NCBI GenBank assembly: GCA_014649155.1
Contig: BMSM01000002.1
Location: 469,018-533,017 of the forward strand
Source: Streptomyces griseoviridis
GTDB taxonomy: Bacteria; Actinomycetota; Actinomycetes; Streptomycetales; Streptomycetaceae
Reading direction: 5' to 3'
DNA: 64,000 bases
The notes under the pieces were generated by a model. That model was not told the DNA's origin, searched no databases, and worked only from the letters and a program-made list of their open reading frames with translations. The translations under genes were made by a program, and so were the position numbers. Positions 34,126 to 42,513 of the stretch are shown here, piece by piece. The first letter of the stretch is position 1. Every line of letters begins with the position of its first letter.

Positions 34126-35058
34126 ATGACCTTCTCTCCCCACCGCGGTCCGCTGCTCGCCGCGCCCCTCCTGCTCGTCACCTGCCTCCTGACCGGCTGC
34201 GCCGACGACGCCGACGACGTACGCGCGGCACCGGCACCCACCGCCACCGCCACCGGATCGTCCGCCGCCCCCGCGCCGGCGGCCCGCGCGCTCGCGGCGG
34301 TCGAGAAGCGGTACGACGGCGCCCGGCTGGGCGTCTACGCCCTGGACACCGGCACCGGCCGCACGGTGGCCCACCGGGCGGACGAACGGTTCGCGCACTG
34401 CTCCACGTTCAAGGCCCTCGCCGCCGGGGTGCTGCTGGAGCGCGCCACCGACGAACAACTGGGCGAGGTCGTCCGCTACGACTCCTCCGACCTGCTGGAG
34501 TACGCCCCGGTCACCTCCCGGCACACAGACACCGGGATGAGACTGAGCGCCCTCCTCGACGCCTCGCTGCGGTACAGCGACAACACGGCGGCCAACCTGA
34601 TCGTGGAGCGGCTCGGCGGCCCCGGCGCCGTCGAGGAAGCCCTGCGCGGCCTGGGGGACACCACGACCCGCGTCGACCGCGTCGAGCCGGCGCTGAACGA
34701 GGCCACCCCCGGGGACACCCGGGACACCAGCACCCCGCGCGCCCTCGCCACCGACCTGCGTCGTCTCCTGCTCGGCGACCGGCTGCCCCCGGCCCGGCGG
34801 GCGATGCTGGGCGACTGGATGGCCCGCAACACGACCGGCGGCCCCTACATCCGTGCCGGTGTGCCCGCCGGCTGGACGGTCCAGGACAAGACCGGGAGCG
34901 GCGGCTGGGGCACCCGCAACGACATCGCCGTCGTCCGGCCCCCGCAGGGCTCCCCGATCGTCCTCGCCGTCCTGTCCGACCGCGCCACCCGGGACGCCGC
35001 CTCCGACGACGCCCTGATCGCGGACGCCACGAAGGCCGTCGTCGCCGCGCTCCGCTGA
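34126..35058 (+). CDS. class A beta-lactamase, lipoprotein-type
   Basis: A 310-residue serine beta-lactamase. The signal ends in the lipobox LLTGC (Cys25), so it is probably membrane-anchored. All class A motifs are present: S93-T-F-K96, S151-D-N153, the omega-loop Glu187 in EPALN, and K255-T-G257. It hydrolyses penicillins and possibly cephalosporins outside the cell. No BlaR/BlaI or AmpR-type regulator adjoins it. It is convergent with the TetR gene, with only 10 nt between stops. Confidence 0.95.
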   Translation: MTFSPHRGPLLAAPLLLVTCLLTGCADDADDVRAAPAPTATATGSSAAPAPAARALAAVEKRYDGARLGVYALDTGTGRTVAHRADERFAHCSTFKALAAGVLLERATDEQLGEVVRYDSSDLLEYAPVTSRHTDTGMRLSALLDASLRYSDNTAANLIVERLGGPGAVEEALRGLGDTTTRVDRVEPALNEATPGDTRDTSTPRALATDLRRLLLGDRLPPARRAMLGDWMARNTTGGPYIRAGVPAGWTVQDKTGSGGWGTRNDIAVVRPPQGSPIVLAVLSDRATRDAASDDALIADATKAVVAALR

Positions 35059-35068
35059 GCCTCCCGGC

Positions 35069-35677
35069 TCACCGCCCGCCCAGCACCGCGTCCAGCCCGT
35101 ACTCGAAGCGCTCCTCGAAGGAGCCCGAGGCGAGGTGGCCGAGGACGCGGTGCAGGGCGGGGTGACCGGCCTCCGTGACGGCGCGCTCCAGCCGGTCGCC
35201 CGACATCCGCTCCGCCGCCTGCTGCTCCTGGGTGAGGCCGAGGGTGAAGTACAGGACCGTCCAGGTGGTCCAGGCCGCCCCGCGTTCGTCCAGACCGGCG
35301 TCGAGGAGGGCGGCCACCAGCGTCTCCGCCAGCCGGAGGGTGTGCGGCTCCGCGACATAGGTGCCGACCACCAGCGCGGCGCCGTCGCGGTGGGCGAGCA
35401 GCGCGCGGCGGTAGCGCCGGACCACCTCGCGGGCGCGCTCGCGGGGCTCGTCCGGCAGACCGTCGAGCGGGGCCTCCCCGACGACCGCGTCCGCCATGAG
35501 GTCCAGCATCCGGGCCTTGGTCTTCACGTGCCACAGCACGGTGTTCATCCGGACGCCGAGCCGGTCGGCGACCGCGCGCGCGGACAGCGCCTCCAGCCCC
35601 TTCTCGTCCAGCAGGTCCAGCGCGGCCCGGACCACGGTGTCCGGCGCGAGACGGTCACCCGTTTGCCGTTTGGTCAT
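35069..35677 (-). CDS. TetR-family transcriptional regulator (TetR_C subclass)
   Basis: A 202-residue regulator. The HTH is LSARAVADRLGVRMNTVLWHVKTKARML, with the W-H-V variant of TetR-class HTHs, and the C-terminal ligand domain is of the TetR_C type that senses tetracycline-like aromatics in relatives. It is divergent from an FAD monooxygenase, and two palindromes related to TTGGTCA-N-TGACCAA lie between them. It probably represses itself and the monooxygenase until an aromatic compound binds. Confidence 0.94.
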   Translation of the reverse strand: MTKRQTGDRLAPDTVVRAALDLLDEKGLEALSARAVADRLGVRMNTVLWHVKTKARMLDLMADAVVGEAPLDGLPDEPRERAREVVRRYRRALLAHRDGAALVVGTYVAEPHTLRLAETLVAALLDAGLDERGAAWTTWTVLYFTLGLTQEQQAAERMSGDRLERAVTEAGHPALHRVLGHLASGSFEERFEYGLDAVLGGR

Positions 35678-35720
35678 TGACCTAGTTTACTTCGGACCCA
35701 CACTATTGGTCAGTGACCAA
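35670..35720. promoter_or_regulatory. paired TetR operators between tetR-like gene and monooxygenase
   Basis: TTGGTCAGTGACCAA at 35706-35720 is a perfect 15-bp palindrome ending 13 nt before the monooxygenase start. TTGGTCATTGACCTA at 35670-35684 is the same site with one mismatch and overlaps the regulator start codon. Centres are 36 bp apart. Each site covers the start region of one divergent gene. Confidence 0.78.
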
Positions 35721-35733
35721 GAAGGGTTGGGTC

Positions 35734-37206
35734 ATGGCACAGCACCATGTCGTCATCGCCGGCGGCGGCCCCGTCGGACTCTGGCTCGCCGCCGAACTCC
35801 GGCTGGGCGGCGTCGCCGTCACCGTCCTGGAGGAGCGCACCGAGATCGACGCCCGCTCCAAGGCGCTCACCCTCCATCCCCGCACCCTGGAGGTCCTCGC
35901 CGCGCGCGGGGCGCAGGGGCCGTTCCTCGCCGAGGGCCTGCCGATCCCCGCGGGGCACTTCGGCATGCTCGACCAGCGGCTGGACTTCAGCTCCCTGGAC
36001 ACCCCCTTCCCGTACACCCTGGCCCTGCCCCAGGCCCGCACCGAGGCCCTGCTCCAGGAACACGCCCTCGGCCTCGGCGCCACCGTCCTGCGCGGCCACC
36101 GCGTCACCGGCTTCACCGAGGGCGCCGCGTCGGTGTCCGTGCGGGTGACGGGACCGCGGGGGGAGTACGAGACCGAGGCGGCGTACCTCGTCGGCTGCGA
36201 CGGCACCCGCAGCACCGTGCGCACCGCCGCCGGCATCGGCTTCCCCGGCACCCCCTCCACCGTCCTCGGCTGGCTCGGCGACGTCTTCCTCGACCGCCCG
36301 CCCCGGCCCGGCTACGGCCGCCACACCCCGCGGGGCGGGGTGATGGCCGTGCCGCTGCCCGACGGACGGCACCGGCTGGTCGGCGCCGACCCCGGCAGCC
36401 ACACCACCACCTGGCCCGGCGACCTCACCCTGGACGAACTGCGCCGCAAGGTCACCGCCGTCACCGGCGACGACTTCGGGATGCGCGACCCCTCCTGGCT
36501 CTCCCGGTTCGGCAACGCCACCCGGCTGGCCGCCGCCTACCGCCGCGGCCGGGTCCTGCTCGCCGGCGACGCGGCCCACCAGCACTTTCCCGCCGGGGGC
36601 GTCGGGATGAACGTCGGCATCCAGGACGCGCACAACCTCGGCTGGAAGCTCGCCGCGACGCTGCGCGGCTGGGCGCCGGACGGCCTGCTGGACACCTACC
36701 ACGCCGAACGGCACCCGGTCGGCGCCGAACTGGCCGCGCACAGCCGTGCCCAGACCGCGCTGCTGGCCACCTTCACGCCCGAGGTGGCCGACCTGCGCGG
36801 CCTGCTCGGCGAGCTGATCGCCGCCCAGCCCGGCGTCAACCGGTTCCTGGCCGAACGGCTCACCGCGCTCGGCGTCCGCTACCCCGCCGCGGACCCCTCG
36901 GCCCACCCGCTCACCGGCACCCGCGCCCCGGACCTCGCCCTCACCGGCACGGACCGGACCCTGTTCGCGCTGGTGCGCCCCGACGCGTACCTCCTGCTCG
37001 ACCTCACGGCCGGCGGCACGCCCGGCGTCCCGCCCCGGCCGGGGCTCGCCGTCCACACCGGGGCACTCGCCCGGCCCCCGGCCGCCTGGCGGGACGTACG
37101 CGCCGCGCTGATCCGCCCGGACGGCCACGTCGCCTGGGCCGGCACCGGCGGCGACGGCAGAGCCCCGGCCGCGGCGGTGGAGGGGGTCCTCGCCGGACGG
37201 CGGTGA
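35734..37206 (+). CDS. FAD-dependent aromatic monooxygenase (PheA/TetX/Rox-like)
   Basis: About 490 residues from ATG 35734 with GAAGGG seven bases upstream; an open GTG at 35713 lies inside the operator and is unlikely. The flavoprotein hydroxylase motifs are GGGPVG (10-15), GCDGTRSTVR (DG motif) and LLAGDAAHQHFPAGGVGMNVGIQD-type GD motif. The C-terminal thioredoxin-like domain is present. Family members hydroxylate phenols, polyketides or antibiotics such as tetracycline and rifamycin. With the divergent TetR, detoxification of an aromatic compound is plausible. The sigma factor gene starts 16 nt downstream. Confidence 0.93.
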   Translation: MAQHHVVIAGGGPVGLWLAAELRLGGVAVTVLEERTEIDARSKALTLHPRTLEVLAARGAQGPFLAEGLPIPAGHFGMLDQRLDFSSLDTPFPYTLALPQARTEALLQEHALGLGATVLRGHRVTGFTEGAASVSVRVTGPRGEYETEAAYLVGCDGTRSTVRTAAGIGFPGTPSTVLGWLGDVFLDRPPRPGYGRHTPRGGVMAVPLPDGRHRLVGADPGSHTTTWPGDLTLDELRRKVTAVTGDDFGMRDPSWLSRFGNATRLAAAYRRGRVLLAGDAAHQHFPAGGVGMNVGIQDAHNLGWKLAATLRGWAPDGLLDTYHAERHPVGAELAAHSRAQTALLATFTPEVADLRGLLGELIAAQPGVNRFLAERLTALGVRYPAADPSAHPLTGTRAPDLALTGTDRTLFALVRPDAYLLLDLTAGGTPGVPPRPGLAVHTGALARPPAAWRDVRAALIRPDGHVAWAGTGGDGRAPAAAVEGVLAGRR

Positions 37207-37222
37207 CGGCTACTATCCGGGC

Positions 37223-38167
37223 ATGCCGCTGACCCCGCACGCCGTGGACCGGTTCGAGGCCGCGCGGTCCCGCATGGAGGCCCTCGCCTACCGCCTCCTC
37301 GGGTCCGCGAGCGAAGCCGAGGACGCCGTGCAGGAGACCTTCCTGCGCTGGCAGGCCGCCGACACCGACCGCGTCGAGGTCCCCGAGGCCTGGCTGACGA
37401 AGGTCCTCACCAACCTCTGCCTCAACCAGCTCACCTCGGCCCGCGCGCGGCGCGAGACCTACGTCGGCCAGTGGCTCCCGGAGCCGCTGCTCGCGGGCGA
37501 CCCGATGCTCGGCCCCGCCGACACCGCGGAACGGCGGGAGTCGGTCTCGTACGCCGTGCTCACCCTCATGGAGCGGCTCTCCCCGAAGGAACGGGCGGTG
37601 TACGTGCTCCGGGAGGCGTTCGACTACTCGCACCGGGAGATCGCGGGCATCCTCGACATCACCGAGGTCTCCGGTCAGCAGCTCTACCACCGCGCCAAGA
37701 AGCACATCGCCGACGGCAAGGCCCGCGCCGAGGTCGACGAGGCCGCGGCACGGCGGGTCGTGGAGGAGTTCCTCGCGGCCGCCACCACCGGCCGCACCGA
37801 GCCGCTGGTACGGCTGCTGACCCAGGACGCCGTCGCCGTCGGGGACGGCGGGGGCAAGGTCCCGGCCCGCACGAAGGCGTTCGAGGGCGCCCGGGCGGTG
37901 GCGACGTTCATGCGGGGCCTGTTCAAGCCCGGCAAGGCCCAGCGCGCCCTGGCCGGCGGCTCCCCGGAGATCTACGCCGCGACCGCCAACGGCGGCCCCG
38001 CCCTCGTGGTCGTCGTCGACGGCCGGGTCCTGGGCGTGATGTGCCTGGAGATCACCCCCGAGGGCATCGCCGCCTTCCGCAGCCAGGTCAACCCCGACAA
38101 GCTCGCCCGCGCGACCCGCCACTGGGCGGCCGGCGACCACGGGGCGCCCGCGCTGCGGCTCCACTGA
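37223..38167 (+). CDS. ECF41-type RNA polymerase sigma factor with SnoaL-like C-terminal domain
   Basis: A 314-residue extracytoplasmic-function sigma factor. Region 2 is LAYRLLGSASEAEDAVQETFLRW and region 4 is YSHREIAGILDITEVSGQQLYHR. The ECF41 hallmarks are all present: WLPEP (84-88) in the linker, DGGGK (208-212) and NPDKL (290-294) in the SnoaL-like extension. In ECF41 that extension replaces an anti-sigma factor and tunes activity. These sigmas usually drive a neighbouring carboxymuconolactone decarboxylase, oxidoreductase or epimerase gene; here an NDH-2-like oxidoreductase follows. It may also be transcribed from the monooxygenase promoter. Confidence 0.94.
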   Translation: MPLTPHAVDRFEAARSRMEALAYRLLGSASEAEDAVQETFLRWQAADTDRVEVPEAWLTKVLTNLCLNQLTSARARRETYVGQWLPEPLLAGDPMLGPADTAERRESVSYAVLTLMERLSPKERAVYVLREAFDYSHREIAGILDITEVSGQQLYHRAKKHIADGKARAEVDEAAARRVVEEFLAAATTGRTEPLVRLLTQDAVAVGDGGGKVPARTKAFEGARAVATFMRGLFKPGKAQRALAGGSPEIYAATANGGPALVVVVDGRVLGVMCLEITPEGIAAFRSQVNPDKLARATRHWAAGDHGAPALRLH

Positions 38168-38173
38168 CCCGTC

Positions 38174-38199
38174 CCGGATGTGAGGTGCTTCACATCCGG
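38174..38199. promoter_or_regulatory. perfect 10-bp inverted repeat between sigma factor and oxidoreductase
   Basis: CCGGATGTGA and TCACATCCGG are perfect arms around a 6-nt GGTGCT loop, starting 6 nt after the sigma stop codon. It could terminate the sigma transcript or be an operator of the oxidoreductase gene, which starts 75 nt later. Confidence 0.6.
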
Positions 38200-38203
38200 C
38201 TCC

Positions 38204-38229
38204 TGTCAGGAAACGGCGCCCTGCCCGGT
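38204..38229 (+). promoter_or_regulatory. possible ECF41-type promoter
   Basis: TGTCAGG (38204-38210) followed 15 bases later by CGGT resembles the ECF41 consensus TGTCACA-N16-CGTC, though only partly. It sits directly downstream of the hairpin and about 45 nt before the oxidoreductase start. ECF41 genes usually switch on the adjacent oxidoreductase from such a site. Confidence 0.35.
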
Positions 38230-38274
38230 TCAAGAGGCGAATCCCGCAGGACAGACCAGGACAGGAGACCGGAC

Positions 38275-39495
38275 ATGCAGCACCGCATCGTCGTCCTCGG
38301 CGCCGGATACACCGGCGCCACCGCCGCCGGGCGCCTCGCCAGGCGGCTGCACCGCGAAGACGTGACCGTCACCCTCGTCAACGCCGAACCCGACTTCGTC
38401 GAACGGGTCCGGATGCACCAGGTCGCCACCGGCCAGCGGCTCCGGACCCGGCCGCTGACCGCCCTCTTCGACGGCACCGGCGTCCAGGTCCGCCAGGCCC
38501 GGGTCACCGGCGTCGACGTCGACCGCAGGACCGTCACCGTCCAGGCCGCCCACGGCGGCGACGGCACCGAGGAACTGCCGTACGACACCCTCGTGTACGC
38601 CCTCGGCAGCGGCTGGGACGACCAGGGGGTGCCCGGTGCCGCCGCGCACGCCCACGAGATCGCGAGCCGGGCCGGCGCCCTGCGGCTGCGCGACCGGCTG
38701 GCCGGCCTGAGCGCCGGGCAGCCCGTGGTCGTCGTCGGCGGCGGCCTCACCGGGGTCGAGGCCGTGACCGAGATCGCCGAGGCCCGCCCGGACCTCGCGG
38801 TCGCCCTCGTCGCCCGCGGTGGCCTCGGCGACTGGCTCTCCGACAAGGGCCGCCGCCACCTGCGGAAGGTCGTCGACGGACTCGGCGTCACCGTGCACGA
38901 GCACACCACCGTCACCGGTGTGGAGGCGGACCGCGTCCACACCGCCGGGGGCACCGACCTCCCCTCCGTGGCCACCGTGTGGACCACCGGCTTCGCGGTC
39001 CACCCGATCGCCCGCGCCACCGCCCTGGAGGTCACCGGCACCGGGCAGATCGTGGTCGACGCGACCATGCGCTCGGTCTCGCACCCGGACGTCTACGCCG
39101 TGGGCGACGCCGCCCTCGCCCTGGGCCCCGGGGACAAGCCGCTGCGCATGTCGTGCGCGTCCGGCACGCCCACCGCGTGGCAGGCCGCGGACGCCATCGC
39201 GGCCCGCCTGACCGGCCGCGGACTCCCGCACGTTCCCGTCCGCTACTTCAACCAGTGCGTCTCGCTGGGCCGCAGGGAGGGACTCATCCAGTACGTCACC
39301 GCCGACGACCGGGCCGTGAACGCGGCCCTGACCGGCCGTACCGCCGCTCTCTACAAGGAACTCGTCTGCAAGGCCGCCGCCTGGGGCATCGCCCACCCGA
39401 CGCTCGGCCTGCCCACCCGCCGCCATCGCGTCGTCCGGCCCGCGCCGGCCGCGGCCGGCGCGGCCGGCGCGGCGGACGTCAGGGCGTCGGCCTGA
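38275..39495 (+). CDS. NAD(P)/FAD-dependent oxidoreductase (NDH-2-like)
   Basis: A 406-residue flavoprotein. The FAD-binding start is IVVLGAGYTGATAAGRLARR, a second Rossmann site reads VVVVGGGLTGVEAVTE, and the FAD-ribityl motif VYAVGDAAL lies near 280. It resembles type-2 NADH dehydrogenases and rubredoxin-reductase-like enzymes but lacks a clear C-terminal membrane helix. AGGAG lies seven bases before the ATG. As partner of the ECF41 sigma factor, it is its likely target. Its 3' end overlaps the convergent MFS gene by 17 nt. Confidence 0.92.
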   Translation: MQHRIVVLGAGYTGATAAGRLARRLHREDVTVTLVNAEPDFVERVRMHQVATGQRLRTRPLTALFDGTGVQVRQARVTGVDVDRRTVTVQAAHGGDGTEELPYDTLVYALGSGWDDQGVPGAAAHAHEIASRAGALRLRDRLAGLSAGQPVVVVGGGLTGVEAVTEIAEARPDLAVALVARGGLGDWLSDKGRRHLRKVVDGLGVTVHEHTTVTGVEADRVHTAGGTDLPSVATVWTTGFAVHPIARATALEVTGTGQIVVDATMRSVSHPDVYAVGDAALALGPGDKPLRMSCASGTPTAWQAADAIAARLTGRGLPHVPVRYFNQCVSLGRREGLIQYVTADDRAVNAALTGRTAALYKELVCKAAAWGIAHPTLGLPTRRHRVVRPAPAAAGAAGAADVRASA

Positions 39496-40708
39496 CCCGC
39501 CGCCGCGCGGTGAGCGCCAGATACGGCGGGCAGAGCGCGGCCAGCACGGCACAGCACAGCAGCGGAACGAGCACGCCGTGCGGCAGCAGCAGCCCGCCGA
39601 GGCCCGTCCCGGCGGCGATGCCGACGTACAGCGCCGAGGCGTTGAGGCCGATCACCACCGCCGTCTCCCCGGGGGCGGCGGCGATCAGCCGCACCTGCTG
39701 GGCCGGTGTCTGGAACCAGGTGGCGGCCCCCCACGCCGCCAGCAGCACGGCCGACACGGCGAGCCGGTCCACGTCCGCGGCGACGGCCGCCGCCAGCGCC
39801 GCGAGCGTGCCGGTGAGGGCGAGGTATCCCACCGTCAGGACCCGGACCGGGCCGAACCGGTCGGCCGCCGCGCCCGCGCCCAGGCTTCCGGCGAGGGCGC
39901 CCAGGCCGTACAGGGACAGCAGCCAGGTCTGCGCCGAGGAACCGGCGCCGAGCGCCCGCATCAGCGGAACCGCGTAGGCGTAGAGCCCGAAGCCGGCGGC
40001 CATGCCGACGGCGGTCAGCGGCAGCACGCCGGCCACCCCGGGGCGGCGTACGGCGGCGAGCCGCACCCGCAGGGCGACCCGCGGCGCGCCGGGCAGGGCG
40101 GGCAGCACGGCGCGCACCGCGGCGGCGCAGACCGCGCAGAGCGCGGCGATCAGGGCCAGGCCGGTGCGCCAGCCCACGGTGCGCTCGGCGAGGTTGCCCA
40201 GCGGCACCCCGAGGGCGGTGGCGACGGTCAGACCGCCGACGACCACGGCCAGCGCGCGGGCGCGCCGCCCGGCCGGCACCAGGGCCGCCGCCGCGGCGCC
40301 CGCGGTGGGGGTGAAGGCGGCGGCGCCGGCCGCGGCCAGGACGCGGCAGGCCATCAGCGAGCCGAAGTCCGGGGCGAGCGCCGTGCCGAGGTTGGCCCCG
40401 GCCAGCACCAGCAGGGCCACCACCAGCAGGGTCCGGCGCGGCAGCCGGGCGGCGGCCGTGGCGAGGACCGGCGAGAGAACGGCGTAGGCGACGGCGAACG
40501 CGGTCGCGGACTGGCCGGCCGCCCCCTGCGACACGTGCAGGGAGCGCGCCATGGACGGCAGGAACCCGGCCACCACGTAGGCGTCGGTGCCCACGGCGAA
40601 GGTCCCGAGGGCCAGGACGGCGGTCGCGCGCGGCCCGCGCGGACCGGCGGCCCGGCGGGCGGGGCCCCGGCCCGGTGGCGACGTGACCTTGTCCGGGATA
40701 TGTCGCAT
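39479..40708 (-). CDS. MFS transporter (DHA1-type drug exporter)
   Basis: A 409-residue integral membrane protein with twelve predicted segments. It begins RATAVLALGTFAVGTDAYVVAGFLPSMARSL, a typical DHA1/Cmx-type start, and has the loop motif ARLPRRTLL after helix 2 and PAGRRARALAVVVGG. It exports small molecules using the proton gradient; chloramphenicol-type or sugar/arabinose effluxers are the nearest group. AGGAAAAGGG precedes the ATG. It lies 74 nt downstream of an Rrf2-type regulator in the same direction. Confidence 0.93.
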   Translation of the reverse strand: MRHIPDKVTSPPGRGPARRAAGPRGPRATAVLALGTFAVGTDAYVVAGFLPSMARSLHVSQGAAGQSATAFAVAYAVLSPVLATAAARLPRRTLLVVALLVLAGANLGTALAPDFGSLMACRVLAAAGAAAFTPTAGAAAAALVPAGRRARALAVVVGGLTVATALGVPLGNLAERTVGWRTGLALIAALCAVCAAAVRAVLPALPGAPRVALRVRLAAVRRPGVAGVLPLTAVGMAAGFGLYAYAVPLMRALGAGSSAQTWLLSLYGLGALAGSLGAGAAADRFGPVRVLTVGYLALTGTLAALAAAVAADVDRLAVSAVLLAAWGAATWFQTPAQQVRLIAAAPGETAVVIGLNASALYVGIAAGTGLGGLLLPHGVLVPLLCCAVLAALCPPYLALTARRRVRPTP

Positions 40709-40782
40709 CCCTTTTCCTCACGTGAGCGGTGTCGGTGCGGTGGTGACGCGGTGGTCGTGTCGCGCGGTGCCGTGGGCGGCGG

Positions 40783-41259
40783 TCAGCCGATGAGGCGGCG
40801 GTAGCCGCGGCGGGTGCGCTCCGCCGACCCGGGGGAGTGGTCCATCAGGTCCGCGACGGTCCGGGCCGCCAGCTCGCGCCGCCAGGCGAGTTCCGCCCGG
40901 CGCATGGCCGCCGCGATGCCGCAGGGCCGGTCGAACTCGCGCCCCGCGCCCTCGCCGCTGACGCCGCGCCGGCGGATCTCCGTGCAGGGGAACGGCTCGA
41001 CCGGCCCCTCCAGGGCGGTGACCACGTCCATCAGCGTGATGTCCCGCGGGGCGCGCGCCAGCGAGAAGCCGCCCTTGACGCCCGGGGTGGAGGCGAGCAG
41101 GCCGGCCCGGGTCAGGGCCTGGAGGCGCTTCTTCAGGTACTCCTGCGGAAGGTCGAACCACTGCGCCAGACGCCGGATGGGCACGGGCCCCTCGTCCGCC
41201 AGCCACCCCAGGGTCACACAGCAGTGCAGCCCCCACTCGACGCCCTCGCCCATCTGCAT
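40783..41259 (-). CDS. Rrf2-family transcriptional regulator
   Basis: About 158 residues from ATG 41259 (alternatives at 41253 and 41277). Rrf2 winged HTH: EWGLHCCVTLGWLAD, then IRRLAQWFDLPQEYLKKRLQALTRAGLL and wing STPGVKGGFSLARAP. The cysteine region keeps only two Cys (PFPCTE and RPCGI) instead of three, so an iron-sulfur cluster is doubtful unless the HCC pair takes part; it may sense redox or a small ligand. It is probably co-transcribed with the MFS exporter and self-regulated by the palindrome just upstream. Confidence 0.9.
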   Translation of the reverse strand: MQMGEGVEWGLHCCVTLGWLADEGPVPIRRLAQWFDLPQEYLKKRLQALTRAGLLASTPGVKGGFSLARAPRDITLMDVVTALEGPVEPFPCTEIRRRGVSGEGAGREFDRPCGIAAAMRRAELAWRRELAARTVADLMDHSPGSAERTRRGYRRLIG

Positions 41260-41262
41260 AAC

Positions 41263-41281
41263 GGGGATACTACACATCCCC
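41263..41281. promoter_or_regulatory. palindrome at the Rrf2 regulator start
   Basis: GGGGAT-ACTACAC-ATCCCC is a 6-bp inverted repeat with a 7-bp spacer, immediately upstream of the chosen Rrf2 start. Its size (19 bp) and place fit an autoregulatory operator. Confidence 0.5.
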
Positions 41282-41633
41282 ATTGGTGGGCGGGCGAGCC
41301 GCCGCGCGGCGCGGCCCGCCGCCCGCCCCGGCCGGCGGGCCGGGTCCGGCCGGGACGAGGAGACGGTCGTGGGGCACCTCCGCTCCCAGGACGGCACCGG
41401 CACCCTCGCCGCCGGCGACGGCGCCCTGCTGCCGACCGTCGACGCGCCGGAGGACCGGCCGGCCGGGCCGGCGGACGTGGTGGGCCGGCGGACGTGGTGG
41501 GCACCGGCCCCTGGCACGGTCCGGCGCCCACCACGAACCGGTGATGGCCTGGCACCGGAAGACCGGCGAACCCGGCAGCACCCGGCGCGGTACCGGGGGC
41601 CGGCGCCCCGCCACCGCGCCGTAGCATGCCGCC
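41282..41633. other. intergenic region, no gene seen
   Basis: A 352-bp GC-rich spacer between the leftward Rrf2 gene and the rightward hydrolase. It contains a direct repeat of GCGGACGTGGTGGGC (about 41470-41500, two copies 17 bp apart). I see no supported coding sequence; the promoters of both neighbours should lie here. Confidence 0.5.
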
Positions 41634-42479
41634 ATGGAAGCAGAGCACCAGCCGCCGCCGCTGCCCGGCCCGACCCGGTACGCCGGGACCCGGTACGGGC
41701 GGATCGCCTACACGGACACCGACCCGCTCGGCGCGTCCGCCCTGCCGCCGCTGCTGTTCGTGCACGGCAACTCCGCTTCCCGGAAGGTCTTCCACGCCCA
41801 GCTCGCCGACGACTTCGGCGGTCGCCGGCTGCTCGCCCTCGACCTGCCCGGCCACGGCGAATCCGACGACGCGACGGACCCCGGGGCGGCCTACACCCAG
41901 CGCGGCTACGCGGCCACCGTCGCCGAGTTCCTCGGCCTCCTCGGCATCGACCGGGTGGTCGTCGTCGGCTGGTCCCTCGGCGGGCACATCGGCCTGGAAC
42001 TGGTGGCCCGCTTCCCCGGTGTGGCGGGTCTCGTCGTGACCGGCACCCCGCCCGTCAACCGGGACACCCTGGCGGAGGGCTTCCTGCCGACCCTCGGCTA
42101 CGCCGGCACCGAGACCGTCACGGCCGCGCAGGCCGCGGAGTTCGCGGCACAGATCACCTTCTCCCCGCCGCCCGGCTGGGTCGTCGACGACATCCGGCGC
42201 ACGGACGGCCGGGCCCGGCGCCTGATGTTCGAGTCCTTCGCCGCCGGCCGTGACTCGGACCAGAAGGCCCTCGTCGCGACCTCCCCGGTACCGCTGGCCG
42301 TCATCGACGGCCGGGACGACCCGTTCGTCCACCACGCCTACGTGGCGTCCCTGACCTACGCCGCCCTGTGGCACGGCGCACCGACCGTGCTGGAGGGCCG
42401 CCGGCACGCGGCGTTCCTGGAGGACCCCGCGGGGTACGACGACCTGCTCCGCGCCTTCCTGCGCGACCACGGCCGCTGA
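41634..42479 (+). CDS. alpha/beta hydrolase (esterase/thioesterase-like)
   Basis: A 281-residue hydrolase with a full triad: oxyanion HGN at 44-46, nucleophile Ser114 in GWSLGG, acid Asp229 in DGRDDPF and His258 in GRRHAAF. It resembles lactone or ester hydrolases and some type II thioesterases. It lies convergent to, and 34 nt from, the PfaC-type gene across a terminator, so it belongs to a separate transcript; a role in editing the megasynthase is possible but unsupported. Confidence 0.92.
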   Translation: MEAEHQPPPLPGPTRYAGTRYGRIAYTDTDPLGASALPPLLFVHGNSASRKVFHAQLADDFGGRRLLALDLPGHGESDDATDPGAAYTQRGYAATVAEFLGLLGIDRVVVVGWSLGGHIGLELVARFPGVAGLVVTGTPPVNRDTLAEGFLPTLGYAGTETVTAAQAAEFAAQITFSPPPGWVVDDIRRTDGRARRLMFESFAAGRDSDQKALVATSPVPLAVIDGRDDPFVHHAYVASLTYAALWHGAPTVLEGRRHAAFLEDPAGYDDLLRAFLRDHGR

Positions 42480-42482
42480 CCC

Positions 42483-42512
42483 GCCACCGGCCGGGCGCGC
42501 CCGGCCGGTGGC
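42483..42512. terminator. perfect 30-bp palindrome ending the megasynthase operon
   Basis: The arms GCCACCGGCCGGGCG (42483-42497) and CGCCCGGCCGGTGGC (42498-42512) are perfectly complementary. The element fills almost the whole gap between the convergent hydrolase and the PfaC-type gene (stop codon at 42514-42516), so it can terminate both. Confidence 0.75.
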
Positions 42513-42513
42513 G

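Noticed and set aside
34126..35058. Beta-lactamase and TetR as a resistance operon
   Set aside because: The genes are convergent with a 10-nt gap, and the TetR operators lie on the far side facing the monooxygenase, so there is no sign of shared control.
41467..41505. Direct repeat of GCGGACGTGGTGGGC as a regulatory element
   Set aside because: Only two copies 17 bp apart, no symmetry and no regulator assignable; chance duplication in GC-rich DNA is as likely.
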